Of a stretch of 64,000 nt of DNA, positions 35,679-44,618 are shown one piece after another. A program made the position numbers and the translations under genes. The stretch covers positions 62,001 to 126,000 of the forward strand of contig JANBVI010000088.1 of NCBI GenBank assembly GCA_024239075.1, written 5' to 3'. The notes beneath the pieces were generated by a model that had not been told where the DNA came from, did no database searches, and was given only the letters and a program-made list of their open reading frames with translations. Source of the stretch: Fischerella sp. CENA71 (lineage in GTDB: Bacteria; Cyanobacteriota; Cyanobacteriia; Cyanobacteriales; Nostocaceae). The number at the start of each line of letters is the position of its first letter. Positions within the stretch are counted from its first letter, which is position 1.

Positions 35679-36664
35679 TTGGAGTTGTTGTCATTGGACG
35701 TAATGAAGGAAAGCGTCTTCAACAGTGCTTGCTATCAGTAATTGATAAAGAAACAACTGTAGTCTATGTTGATTCTGGGTCAACAGATACGAGTGTAGCG
35801 CTGGCTGGTTTGCTTGGGGTTCATGTTGTAGAACTCGATTTATCTATTCCCTTTACCGCAGCTCGTGCTAGAAATGCAGGGTTTGAGTATCTCTTGCAAG
35901 TCAAACCAGAAGTTGAATATGTTCAGTTTGTAGATGGAGACTGTTGGATTGTAGACGGATGGTTAGAAACAGCAGCGCGTGAATTAGATACTAACCCAGA
36001 AGCTGTGGTGGTCTGTGGTCGGCGTCAGGAGGAATTTCCCGAAAATTCTATATATAATCGCCTGTTAGACATTGAATGGAATACTCCTGTTGGTGAAGCT
36101 AAAGCCTGCGGTGGTGATTCAATGATCAGGGTAACAGCCTTGAAAAAAGTAGGTGGATTCAATCCATTATTGATCGCCGGTGAGGAACCAGAACTATGTG
36201 TGCGCCTGCGACAAGCTGGCGGCAAAATTTTGCGTCTTGATGCAGACATGACATGGCATGATGGGCAAATGACTCATTTTGGTCAATGGTGGAAACGCTC
36301 AGTTCGCAGTGGTCATGCTTATGCTGAAGGCGCTTGGCTACACGGTCACAGTCCCGAACACCATTGGGTAAAAGAAAGTGTGCGGATTTGGGTGTGGAGT
36401 TTGATTTTGCCTTTATTGGCGATCGCTACTTTCTTACCAACTCACGCTTTAAGCTTTTTGTTACTACTTCTAGCTTACCTTTTTTCTGGTTATCGGGCTT
36501 ATAAGTATACACAAAATAGATGTTTTGCTAAAAAATATGCGATCGCGTATGCCTTATTTTGTATTTTAGGTAACATCCCGCAATTAATTGGTCAGAGCCA
36601 ATTTTTCTTGTATAAATTATCAAATCGACAGCCAACGATAGTGGAATATAAAGGAGCATTTTAA
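35669..36664 (+). CDS. family 2 glycosyltransferase
   Basis: A 331-residue GT2 enzyme beginning at TTG 35669. No ATG lies nearby in frame, the GT2 core (LIGVVVIGRNEGKRLQQCLL) begins at residue 3, and an AGGAGG site precedes it. Further motifs are VVYVDSGSTDTS, the metal-binding FVDGDCWIVDGW (DxD) and GGEPELCVRLR-like AGEEPELCVRLRQAGG, the GT2 ED region. The C-terminal hydrophobic helices (ILPLLAIATFLPTHALSFLL) anchor it to the membrane. It overlaps wzy by 10 bp, and the stop shares a base with the next ATG (TAATG), so three genes are translationally linked. Confidence 0.9.
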   Translation: MYLIGVVVIGRNEGKRLQQCLLSVIDKETTVVYVDSGSTDTSVALAGLLGVHVVELDLSIPFTAARARNAGFEYLLQVKPEVEYVQFVDGDCWIVDGWLETAARELDTNPEAVVVCGRRQEEFPENSIYNRLLDIEWNTPVGEAKACGGDSMIRVTALKKVGGFNPLLIAGEEPELCVRLRQAGGKILRLDADMTWHDGQMTHFGQWWKRSVRSGHAYAEGAWLHGHSPEHHWVKESVRIWVWSLILPLLAIATFLPTHALSFLLLLLAYLFSGYRAYKYTQNRCFAKKYAIAYALFCILGNIPQLIGQSQFFLYKLSNRQPTIVEYKGAF

Positions 36665-37902
36665 TGCTGGTTAAAACTTTAACCAAAGCTGCTCATCTTG
36701 TCATAAAACCAGGGGAAGCAAAGCTCAAGTCAAACTCTCTAAATGTTGATGAGCAATATCAAAAATCCAAAAAATCCCTCGCTATTGTTGGCTGTGGCTA
36801 TGTAGCAGACTATTACCTGAAAACACTTTCCCTGCATCCACAATTACAGATATCAGGAGTAATGGATCGCATTAGCGATCGCGCATACAAGTTTGCTGCA
36901 TATTATGGCATTCCTCGTGTTTATAGTTCCCTAGAAGAACTTCTTGATGATTCTCAAGTTGATATCGTCTTAAATTTAACTAATCCAAGAAGTCACTACT
37001 CTGTTTCTAAAGCTTGTCTAAAAGCTGGTAAACACGTTTATTCTGAGAAACCTTTAGCAATGGAGATGTCACAAGCTGAGGAACTAGTCAACTTGGCTCA
37101 AAGGCAAGGTTTATATATTTCCTCAGCACCATGCAGTTTATTGAGTGAAACAGCTCAAACAATTTGGAAAGCACTGCGAGAAAATCAGATTGGCACAGTT
37201 CGACTTGTTTATGCTGAAATGGATGATGGATTAGTTCACCTCATGCCTTATCAAAAATGGGTGAGTGCATCAGGTACTCCCTGGCCTTATAAAGATGAGT
37301 TTGAAGTCGGGTGTACGTTAGAACACGCAGGTTACTATGTGACATGGTTGACTGCATTCTTTGGCCCTGCACAGTCAGTAAGCGCTTTTTCATCCTGTCT
37401 GATTCCAGATAAACAAACAGATGTACCATTGGATGTTCTTAACGCTCCAGATTTTTCTGTAGCCTGTATACAATTTGCCTCTGGTGTAATTGCCAGATTA
37501 ACTTGTAGTATTGTCGCACCCCATGACCATTCTTTAAAGATTATTGGTGATACGGGTATACTTGGCATTGATGATTGTTGGTATTATGGAGCGCCAGTTT
37601 ACATCAGGCGCAGTATCAACATTCGCCGCAGGAGACTTGAAGGCATTTGGAAGCAAAGTTATCCATTGGTAAAACCTGCTCCCCACTTCAAGTATAAAGG
37701 CGCCCAGCAAATGGATTTCTGTCGAGGTGTCGCAGATATGGCATCTGCAATCATTGAAAATCGTCCTTGTCGATTATCATCTGAGTTTTCTCTGCACAAT
37801 AATGAAATCGTGCTGGCGATTCAAAAATCTTTAGACACAGCCTCTCCCTATAAATTAACAACTACATTTGAGCCAATTGAACCAATGCCTTGGGCAAAAT
37901 AA
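36664..37902 (+). CDS. Gfo/Idh/MocA family oxidoreductase
   Basis: A 412-residue NAD(P)-dependent dehydrogenase. The Rossmann start is SLAIVGCGYVADYYLKTL (near residues 39-56), and the family signature GKHVYSEKPLAMEMSQAEEL contains the catalytic Lys of EKP. The C-terminal alpha/beta domain follows. The ~35-residue extension before the Rossmann fold is hydrophilic, and an internal start is possible but less well supported, since the first ATG overlaps the previous stop. It probably oxidises or epimerises a nucleotide-linked sugar for the repeat unit. Confidence 0.88.
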   Translation: MLVKTLTKAAHLVIKPGEAKLKSNSLNVDEQYQKSKKSLAIVGCGYVADYYLKTLSLHPQLQISGVMDRISDRAYKFAAYYGIPRVYSSLEELLDDSQVDIVLNLTNPRSHYSVSKACLKAGKHVYSEKPLAMEMSQAEELVNLAQRQGLYISSAPCSLLSETAQTIWKALRENQIGTVRLVYAEMDDGLVHLMPYQKWVSASGTPWPYKDEFEVGCTLEHAGYYVTWLTAFFGPAQSVSAFSSCLIPDKQTDVPLDVLNAPDFSVACIQFASGVIARLTCSIVAPHDHSLKIIGDTGILGIDDCWYYGAPVYIRRSINIRRRRLEGIWKQSYPLVKPAPHFKYKGAQQMDFCRGVADMASAIIENRPCRLSSEFSLHNNEIVLAIQKSLDTASPYKLTTTFEPIEPMPWAK

Positions 37903-37903
37903 A

Positions 37904-37949
37904 AAGGACAAAGAGGACAAGGAGGACAAGGGAGACAAAGGAAGGAGAA
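37904..37949. repeat. GGACAA purine-strand tandem repeat
   Basis: GGACAAAGAGGACAAGGAGG followed by ACAAGGGAGACAAAGG: four degenerate units of 8-10 bp just past the oxidoreductase stop. It belongs to the GGGACA repeat class found through the window. Confidence 0.7.
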
Positions 37950-38070
37950 AATCCCTTTGTGTCTTACTGGTGAAAAATAAATCTTAATTTACCCACATTG
38001 ACAGGGATACAGCCATTTATTAGCTGAGTTTGCAAGTAGACAACTATAAAAATACGGTCTTTTTTTGTGT

Positions 38071-39138
38071 ATGAAATTACTAATAACAGGAGCATCCGGT
38101 TTTCTTGGACAGTATACCGTTGCTGAAGCACTGCGACGTGGGTTTCAGGTATGCGCTGTTGTCAGATCAACAAGTTTTGCCAATCTACCTTGGTACAATC
38201 ATCCAGGATTAGAATTAGTCCACATAGATTTACTACAAAAACCAGATAACCTAATCAATGCATTGCAAGGTGTAAATGTCGTACTGCACATAGCAGCAGC
38301 CACAAAGGGGGATTTTGCTACCCAGTATGCTAACACTGTTGTGGCAACAAAGAACTTACTGAAAGCGATGATTGCATCTGGGGTGTGGCGACTGGTGGCT
38401 ATTAGTAGCTTTTCAGTGTTTGACTATCTACGAATTGATTCTGGTGCAACCATTACTGAAAATTCACCCATTGAGCGTGAACCTGCAATGCGGGATGTCT
38501 ATACCCAGACTAAGCTGATGCAAGAACAGATCGTGCGTGACTTTGAGGCAAAAAATGGTGGAAAGGTGACAATTCTGCGCCCTGGGATGATTTACGGGCG
38601 AGAGCATTTGTGGAATGCTTTGTTGGGTGTCAAGGTAAGCGATCGCCTATGGATTCGTATCGGTACAAATGCCCAAATACCTCTAACTTATGTAGAAAAT
38701 TGTGCAGAAGCGATCGTCAATGCTGCTGAAGTTGATGAAGCGATTGGTAAAACTCTAAATATCATCGATGACGATTTGCCAACTCAGGGTGTATATGCTG
38801 ATCAATTAGTAAAAATGATGCCGCGCTCACCTCATACCATTACAATTAGCTGGACACTCATGCGCCTACTGGCTCATGCAATTTGGTTGTGTAACCAATC
38901 GCTTTTGGCTGGCAAAATCAAACTACCTCATATTCTCATTCCAGCAAGATTGCACGCCCGCTTCAAACCGCTACGCTATAGCAACACTCACGCCCAGCAA
39001 GTATTGCACTGGAAACCAAAGTATTCACTAGTTACAGCCTTAGAACGTAGTTGTAGCGATATTGATTTATTAGATGTCCAAGCTTCACCTATTTCTATCT
39101 TGTCCCACGTGTCTCCCTTGTCCCCTTACTCCCCTTAA
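38071..39138 (+). CDS. NAD-dependent epimerase/dehydratase (extended SDR)
   Basis: A 355-residue SDR starting at ATG 38071; a TTG two codons upstream is less likely. The NAD-binding motif is LLITGASGFLGQYTVAEAL, followed by DLLQKP and LHIAAATKGD, the catalytic YTQTK (Tyr-x-x-x-Lys) and RPGMIYG. It should act on a nucleotide sugar for the polysaccharide, though the long C-terminal part after residue 250 with hydrophobic helices resembles 3-beta-HSD-like SDRs. The last ~17 residues (SPISILSHVSPLSPYSP) are encoded by the C-rich form of the dispersed GGGGACA repeat, so the native C-terminus appears to have been replaced or extended by repeat DNA. Confidence 0.88.
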   Translation: MKLLITGASGFLGQYTVAEALRRGFQVCAVVRSTSFANLPWYNHPGLELVHIDLLQKPDNLINALQGVNVVLHIAAATKGDFATQYANTVVATKNLLKAMIASGVWRLVAISSFSVFDYLRIDSGATITENSPIEREPAMRDVYTQTKLMQEQIVRDFEAKNGGKVTILRPGMIYGREHLWNALLGVKVSDRLWIRIGTNAQIPLTYVENCAEAIVNAAEVDEAIGKTLNIIDDDLPTQGVYADQLVKMMPRSPHTITISWTLMRLLAHAIWLCNQSLLAGKIKLPHILIPARLHARFKPLRYSNTHAQQVLHWKPKYSLVTALERSCSDIDLLDVQASPISILSHVSPLSPYSP

Positions 39139-39150
39139 TATCTTTGAACT

Positions 39151-40443
39151 ATGCGTATTGCTTATCTAACTGGGGAGTATCCCAGAGCAACAGACACTTT
39201 TATCCAGCGAGAAGTTGCAACCCTGCGAGAAATGGGTGTGCAGGTACATACATTCTCAGTTCGTCGCACGGATGACGGACATATGGTTGGAGCAGAACAG
39301 AAACAAGAACGTGATCGCACTTTCTACATTCTGCCTCCAAACCCAATTGATTTACTTTTGTCACACCTAAGTTTACTATTGGCTTCTCCCAAAAGATATC
39401 TCAAGACAATCAAACTTGCATTTACAACCAGCCAGCCAGGATTACGGGGTGGCTTATATCAATTTTTCTACTTTTTAGAAGCGGGTATTCTAGCCCAACA
39501 AATTAAAAATAGACAAATCGAGCATTTGCACAACCACATTGCTGAAGCTAGTGGTACTGTTGCTATGTTGGCGGCTGAAATGGGCGGTTTTACTTATAGC
39601 TTTACGCTCCACGGGCCGTATATTTTTATGCGTCCCTATCAATGGCGACTAGATGAAAAAATCAAGCGATCGCTATTTGTCTGTTGTATTAGTTACTATG
39701 CTCGTAGCCAAGGGATGATTTTTGCGCCCACTGAAAAGTGGAACCGAATGCATATCATTCATTGCGGTGTTGATCCAGGATTATTTGATGTAGTTTCTCA
39801 CAAGGAATCAGGAAAACGTCTACTGTTTGTGGGGCGATTGGCAGAGGCAAAAGGATTACCAATTTTACTTGAAAGCCTAGCTTTATTAAAACAAACTCAT
39901 CCAGATATTGTCTTAACAATCGTCGGCGATGGTCCAGATCGTCAAAAGTTGCAACAATTAACTTTTCTGCTGAAATTAACTGAAAACGTCAATTTTGTTG
40001 GTTATAAATCTCAAGCTGAGGTACGCAGCTATTTTCAGCAAACAGATGTTTTTGTAATGTCTAGCTTTGCAGAAGGAATACCAGTAGTGTTAATGGAAGC
40101 CATGGCGGCTGGTGTGCCTGTAGTTGCCACTCAGATAGCAGGCATCAGTGAATTAGTAGAAAATGGTGTTAATGGCTATCTAGTTCCACCTGGAGAACCC
40201 AATGTGTTAGCAAATTGCATAGAAAAACTACTGAATAATTATTTACTCAGGATTACATTTAGTACGGCAGGTAGAGCCAAAGTAGAAAAAGACTTCAACA
40301 TTCACTACGAAGTTGCACGACTACATCACCTCATGACAAGTGCTTTGAAAGGTCATGTAGAACCAATTCGTCCCAATTTTATAGAACATCAAGTTTCCGT
40401 GAAAAAATATGAAATAGTAACAACCTCTGCTTCAAGTTGGTGA
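39151..40443 (+). CDS. family 4 glycosyltransferase (first of a tandem pair)
   Basis: A 430-residue GT-B enzyme. The N-terminal half opens RIAYLTGEYPRATDTFIQREVATLREMG. The C-terminal donor-binding half begins HCGVDPGLFD, LLFVGRLAEAKGLPILLESL, and contains the GT4 E-x7-E region SSFAEGIPVVLMEAMAAGVP and SELVENGVNGYLVPPG. The opening block is like that of colanic-acid WcaL-type transferases and is shared by the following gene, indicating an old tandem duplication. The gene starts 12 bp after the epimerase stop. It is expected to add a hexose to the lipid-linked repeat unit. Confidence 0.92.
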   Translation: MRIAYLTGEYPRATDTFIQREVATLREMGVQVHTFSVRRTDDGHMVGAEQKQERDRTFYILPPNPIDLLLSHLSLLLASPKRYLKTIKLAFTTSQPGLRGGLYQFFYFLEAGILAQQIKNRQIEHLHNHIAEASGTVAMLAAEMGGFTYSFTLHGPYIFMRPYQWRLDEKIKRSLFVCCISYYARSQGMIFAPTEKWNRMHIIHCGVDPGLFDVVSHKESGKRLLFVGRLAEAKGLPILLESLALLKQTHPDIVLTIVGDGPDRQKLQQLTFLLKLTENVNFVGYKSQAEVRSYFQQTDVFVMSSFAEGIPVVLMEAMAAGVPVVATQIAGISELVENGVNGYLVPPGEPNVLANCIEKLLNNYLLRITFSTAGRAKVEKDFNIHYEVARLHHLMTSALKGHVEPIRPNFIEHQVSVKKYEIVTTSASSW

Positions 40444-40503
40444 CAGCGCTTCAGTAAAGAGAGCGCCGACTACAAACCTGATGAATCATAAAGAGGTGTT
40501 GAA

Positions 40504-41754
40504 ATGATCGCCTACTTGATCAATCAGTATCCTAAAATCAGCCACAGTTTCATTCGACGCGAAATCGCCTCTTTAGAGACACATGGCATCAAAATCCAGC
40601 GATTTACAATTCGTTCTTGCAATACAGATTTGGTTGATGAAGCGGACAAATTAGAGTTAAGGAAGACTCGGGTTGTCTTGGAAATTGGGATAATAGGTTT
40701 GCTTATTGCTTTGCTTCAAGTTGCTGTCACCAGACCAATTAATTTCCAACAAGCCTTGTGGCTGACGTTCAGGCTCGGTTGGCGTTCAGAGCGACGAGGT
40801 GTTTTGTATCATGTTATCTACTTAGCTGAGGCTTGTGTTCTTCTACGTTGGTTGATAAATACAGGTGTAGCTCATCTTCATGCTCACTTTGGGACAAATC
40901 CCACTACCGTAGCGATGTTGTGCCATGTACTTGGCGCTCCACCCTACAGTTTTACTATTCACGGTCCTGAAGAGTTTGATGCTGTTAATTCTCTCGCCTT
41001 GGTAGAAAAAGTCAAGCGTGCTGCTTTTGTAGTTACAGTTAGCTCCTTCGGTAAGAGTCAGCTATATCGCTGCTGTCCTCCATCGCAGTGGTCTAAAATT
41101 CATGTCGTTCATTGTGGTGTAGATGATGGTTTTTTAGCTCTTTCACCAATAGGTATACCAAAAGAGCCACGCTTAGTCTGTGTTGCTAGACTGGGTGAAG
41201 CGAAGGGACATCTAGTATTATTAGATGCGGCAGGTAAGTTAGCAGCCGAGGGTTTGCAGTTTAAGTTAGTGTTAGTAGGCGATGGCCCCCTGCGTGGTGA
41301 GATCGAGAATGCGATCGCCCAATTGGGACTGCAAGATTTTGTCGAAATCATCGGTTGGGCTAGTAATGCTGAGGTTCGTCAACAGATCCTTGCTTCGCGA
41401 GCAATGGTGTTACCTAGCTTTGCTGAAGGTTTGCCAGTAGCACTCATGGAGGCTTTAGCACTCGGTCGTCCAGTCGTTAGTACTTACATTGCCGGAATTC
41501 CTGAACTAGTTGAGTCGGGTGTCTGTGGTTGGCTGGTTCCATCTGGCTCAGTTGAAGCATTAGTGGTAGCTATGCGGAAAGCATTACAGTTACCGATAGA
41601 AAAGTTAGAACAAATGGGTATCGAAGGGCGAAAGCGAATTATTCAACAGCACAATGCCCTGATTGAGGCTGGCTACTTAGCAATGCTATTTCGGTCTAGT
41701 ATTGAAAATTCAAAAAACCAGGCAATAAATATTAGATCAACAATCTATTCTTAA
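40504..41754 (+). CDS. family 4 glycosyltransferase (second of a tandem pair)
   Basis: A 416-residue GT4 paralogue of the preceding protein: IAYLINQYPKISHSFIRREIASLETHG aligns with its opening, and VHCGVDDGFLAL, LVCVARLGEAKGHLVLLDA, LPSFAEGLPVALMEALALGR and PELVESGVCGWLVPSG mirror its donor domain. Identity is clearly partial, so the two probably make different linkages. A GAGGTG ribosome-binding site lies 5 nt before the ATG. The flippase gene starts 8 bp after its stop. The 60-bp gap before it carries GCGCTTCAGTAAAGAGAGCG and ACTACAAACCT repeat text. Confidence 0.92.
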   Translation: MIAYLINQYPKISHSFIRREIASLETHGIKIQRFTIRSCNTDLVDEADKLELRKTRVVLEIGIIGLLIALLQVAVTRPINFQQALWLTFRLGWRSERRGVLYHVIYLAEACVLLRWLINTGVAHLHAHFGTNPTTVAMLCHVLGAPPYSFTIHGPEEFDAVNSLALVEKVKRAAFVVTVSSFGKSQLYRCCPPSQWSKIHVVHCGVDDGFLALSPIGIPKEPRLVCVARLGEAKGHLVLLDAAGKLAAEGLQFKLVLVGDGPLRGEIENAIAQLGLQDFVEIIGWASNAEVRQQILASRAMVLPSFAEGLPVALMEALALGRPVVSTYIAGIPELVESGVCGWLVPSGSVEALVVAMRKALQLPIEKLEQMGIEGRKRIIQQHNALIEAGYLAMLFRSSIENSKNQAINIRSTIYS

Positions 41755-41762
41755 TTGAAAAT

Positions 41763-43103
41763 ATGACATCTATAAAAAAACTTGCCATTCGTGGAGCTAT
41801 CTGGACTATTCTTGGTTTCGGAAGCATTCAAATCCTACGATTTGGCAATAATTTAATTTTAACTCGCCTCCTACAACCAGAATTTTTTGGTTTGATGGCT
41901 TTGGTAAATACATTAAGAATGGGTTTGGAACTATTTTCAGATATTGGTGTTGCTCAAAATATAGTTAACAATAAAAGAGGCGATGAACCTACTTTTCTAA
42001 ACACTATTTGGACTCTCCAAGTAATTCGTGGTGCATTTATCTGGATTATTGGTATAATTCTTGCTTTTCCAATTGCACATTTTTACAACGACCAACGTCT
42101 ACTATGGCTAATTCCGATTGTTGTATTTACTTCATTTCTTGAAGGCTTTAATTCTACCAGTTTACACACTCTTCATCGCCAGATGAAACTGGGTAAACTT
42201 TCCATTTATGAACTTCTTTTTCAAGTATGTTATTATTCAACTTTAATAGTCTTGGTTTGGTTACATCCAAATATTTGGTCTTTAAGTATTGCCATAGTAA
42301 TTTCAGGAATATACAAATTAGTTAGTAGCTACTGGTTAATACCAAAATATTCTAATCATTTTGAATGGGAGCCAAAAACAGTTAAAGAAATTCTTTCTTT
42401 TAGTAAATGGATGTTTATTGCATCAACCTTAATGTTTGCTGCTGAACAAACTGACCGCCTTGTTTTGGCAAAGTTATTATCATTTGAAATCTTAGGTGTG
42501 TATACAGTAGCATATACTCTAGCTAGTATCCCTCGTGATGTGATCAGGCAACTTAGCTTTAGAGTTATTTTTCCTGCAATCTCCCAACAATCTCACTTGC
42601 CAAGGGCTAGTTTGCGGCAAAAAATTCTTCCTCAACGGCAATTAATACTACTAGCATCTGCAATTATATTAGCAACTTTAATCACTGTTGGAGATTTAGT
42701 AGTTTCATTTTTATATGATCGAAGATATGCTGCTGCGACTTGGATGATGCCTATTTTGTGTAGTGGTATTTGGTTTTCTTTGCTATTTTACACTACTAGT
42801 CCTGCTCTGTTAGCAATTGGTAAACCCCTGTATTCAGCCCAGAGTAATTTTGCAAGATTCGGAATTATAGCTTTGGGTGTACCTTTAGCCTATCAACAAT
42901 TCAGTGTATTAGGAGCAATTATTGTCATTGCATTTAGTGATTTGCCTTTATACATAGTTAATCTCTATGGACTCTGGCGAGAAAAACTTTCTTGTTTTAT
43001 TCAGGATTTGCAAACTACTGCCTTTTTTATTGGCGTACTAGCTTTATTTTTAATAATAAGGTGTTATTCGGGATTTGGTTTACCAATTAAATCATTATTA
43101 TAA
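41763..43103 (+). CDS. wzx: oligosaccharide flippase, Wzx-like (polysaccharide transport family)
   Basis: A 446-residue protein with 12-14 hydrophobic helices and the MOP/PST-family opening KLAIRGAIWTILGFGSIQIL and FGLMALVNTLRMGLELFSDIGVAQ. The length and pattern fit lipid-linked repeat-unit flippases, including the LMALV and IGVA motifs common to the Wzx/RfbX group. With wzy and wzc in the same locus it supplies the translocation step across the cytoplasmic membrane. Like wzy it is AT-rich compared with the GT4 genes before it. Confidence 0.92.
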   Translation: MTSIKKLAIRGAIWTILGFGSIQILRFGNNLILTRLLQPEFFGLMALVNTLRMGLELFSDIGVAQNIVNNKRGDEPTFLNTIWTLQVIRGAFIWIIGIILAFPIAHFYNDQRLLWLIPIVVFTSFLEGFNSTSLHTLHRQMKLGKLSIYELLFQVCYYSTLIVLVWLHPNIWSLSIAIVISGIYKLVSSYWLIPKYSNHFEWEPKTVKEILSFSKWMFIASTLMFAAEQTDRLVLAKLLSFEILGVYTVAYTLASIPRDVIRQLSFRVIFPAISQQSHLPRASLRQKILPQRQLILLASAIILATLITVGDLVVSFLYDRRYAAATWMMPILCSGIWFSLLFYTTSPALLAIGKPLYSAQSNFARFGIIALGVPLAYQQFSVLGAIIVIAFSDLPLYIVNLYGLWREKLSCFIQDLQTTAFFIGVLALFLIIRCYSGFGLPIKSLL

Positions 43104-43118
43104 ATAAGTTGACACAAA

Positions 43119-43190
43119 TGTAGAGATGCGCCATGGCACGTCTCTACATGTCCAAATCATGATGAAAAATTCTTTACTGAATCGTATTGC
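43119..43190. repeat. TGTAGAGA...TCTCTACA palindromic repeat
   Basis: TGTAGAGA (43119-43126) and TCTCTACA (43141-43148) form the ends of a hairpin with CCATGG at its centre. The flank TCCAAATCATGATGAAAAAT and ATCGTATTG aligns with the copy at 23996-24090. A third, differently centred palindrome GTAGAGAC...GTCTCTAC lies at 62450-62477. Confidence 0.7.
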
Positions 43191-43326
43191 ATCGCGTCTG
43201 AGGGTTTTATGCTTGTTTGCTTTTCGTAACATGCTTAAGTTTATTACCGCCGACTTATTTAAATAATTTGACTTTATTCCTTGCTCATGAATTTAATTTT
43301 TTACTTAAATTATGCGGAGGATAAAA

Positions 43327-44007
43327 ATGATAAGAATTTTAAGTAAAGTATATGATCATCGTGATTCTAGCTCATGGGCTAATAACCTAAGAAAACAGCG
43401 TTTCTCATTGTTTACACCTATTTTAGAATCACTACCCTCGCCTATAAAAATACTCGATGTTGGAGGGACAGTAAAATTTTGGGAAAATACTGGTTTGCTG
43501 GATAGAGAAAATAAAAACATAGAAATTACTCTACTAAATTTAAGCTTTCCCACAATCAACTCAACATACCCAAACATCAAGCAAGTTGTTGGAGATGCTA
43601 GGAATATGGTAAATTTTCACTCTAATGAATTTGATATAGTTTTTTCCAATTCTGTAATTGAACATGTAGGAAGTTATCATGAACAGCGCCAAATGGCTAA
43701 TGAAGTCATGAGAGTGGGGAAAAGATATTATGTTCAAACACCTTATCTTTTCTTTCCAATTGAACCCCACTTTATTTTTCCTCTATTTCAGTTTTTTCCC
43801 TTAAATTTTCGGGTATGGCTACTAACTAATTTTTCTCTTGGATGGTATGGTAAAGTGGCTCCTCAGGATGAGGCTAGAGAGATAGTTACTTCAATCAGGC
43901 TGCTAAATCAAAGAGAATTTGTAAATCTGTTTCCCGAAGCGACACTTTACAAAGAAAAGTTGTTTGGTTTAACTAAATCTCTGATAGTCTATGGAGAATG
44001 TCCCTAA
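43327..44007 (+). CDS. class I SAM-dependent methyltransferase
   Basis: A 226-residue methyltransferase. The ATG at 43327 is chosen because CGGAGG (43315-43320) lies 6 nt upstream; an ATG 15 nt earlier overlaps that site. Motif I is KILDVGGTVKFWENTG, motif II VVGDARNM and motif IV FDIVFSNSVIEHVGSYHEQR, as in Methyltransf_11-type enzymes. The C-terminal part (FLFFPIEPHFIFPLFQFFP) is hydrophobic and may touch the membrane. It closes the polysaccharide locus and probably methylates a sugar or lipid-linked intermediate. Confidence 0.85.
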   Translation: MIRILSKVYDHRDSSSWANNLRKQRFSLFTPILESLPSPIKILDVGGTVKFWENTGLLDRENKNIEITLLNLSFPTINSTYPNIKQVVGDARNMVNFHSNEFDIVFSNSVIEHVGSYHEQRQMANEVMRVGKRYYVQTPYLFFPIEPHFIFPLFQFFPLNFRVWLLTNFSLGWYGKVAPQDEAREIVTSIRLLNQREFVNLFPEATLYKEKLFGLTKSLIVYGECP

Positions 44008-44040
44008 GTCAGGGATTTATTATCTATAGGTATTATATTG

Positions 44041-44535
44041 ATGAGGCAAATAATTATTGGGGTAATGGGTGCTGGAGAAAAAGCAACAGAAACAGATGTA
44101 ACAAACGCCTATAAATTAGGTGAATTAATTGCTCAACAAGGATGGATTTTACTTACTGGTGGTAGAAAATCTGGAGTAATGGATGCAGTTAACAAGGGTG
44201 CAAAGTCTGCCAATGGCTTAACAATTGGTATCTTACCTAGCGAAAATCAAAAAGATATTTCGGAAGCAGTGGATATTGCTATTTTCACTGATATGGGCAA
44301 TGCTCGCAATAATATTAATGTTCTTTCCTCAGATGTCGTGATTGCTTGTGGAATGGGTGCGGGAACAGCTTCAGAAGTGGCACTAGCTTTAAAAGTAAAT
44401 AAGCAAGTAATTTTATTGAATGACGACGATGAAAGTAAAAAATTTTTCAAAAAGCTATCGCCAATTAATGTTCATGTAGTTGAGAGTGTCAGTGAGGCGA
44501 TCGCAACTGTTCAAATAATTTTAAATATTAAATAG
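44041..44535 (+). CDS. SLOG-superfamily Rossmann-like protein (TIGR00725/LOG-like)
   Basis: A 164-residue protein from the ATG at 44041. Motifs are IGVMGAGEKATETD, the glycine-rich ILLTGGRKSGVMDAVNKGA, and GMGAGTASEVALAL in place of the PGGxGTxxE of LOG phosphoribohydrolases. This places it in the TIGR00725 branch of the SLOG fold, often annotated as nucleotide-binding or molybdenum-cofactor carrier-like. The biological ligand is unknown, and the altered loop argues against classical cytokinin-activating activity. It follows the methyltransferase by 33 bp on the same strand and is convergent with the NdhK paralogue. Confidence 0.8.
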   Translation: MRQIIIGVMGAGEKATETDVTNAYKLGELIAQQGWILLTGGRKSGVMDAVNKGAKSANGLTIGILPSENQKDISEAVDIAIFTDMGNARNNINVLSSDVVIACGMGAGTASEVALALKVNKQVILLNDDDESKKFFKKLSPINVHVVESVSEAIATVQIILNIK

Positions 44536-44618
44536 TATCAGGTACCATTGGTGGGAATTTCAAGTTAAATCTCACTTCATTAATCACTTTTTAGCTTTAA
44601 AATGTCTAATTGTGAGTC

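Noticed and set aside
25418-44007. Heterocyst envelope polysaccharide (HEP) island
   Set aside because: The locus has a Wzx/Wzy/Wzc set and glycosyltransferases, but no recognisable hepA-type ABC exporter or other marker of that island. A general sheath or capsule polysaccharide is the safer reading.
44041-44535. Cytokinin-activating LOG phosphoribohydrolase
   Set aside because: The fold is related, but the PGGxGTxxE loop is replaced by GMGAGTASE, which fits the TIGR00725 branch better.
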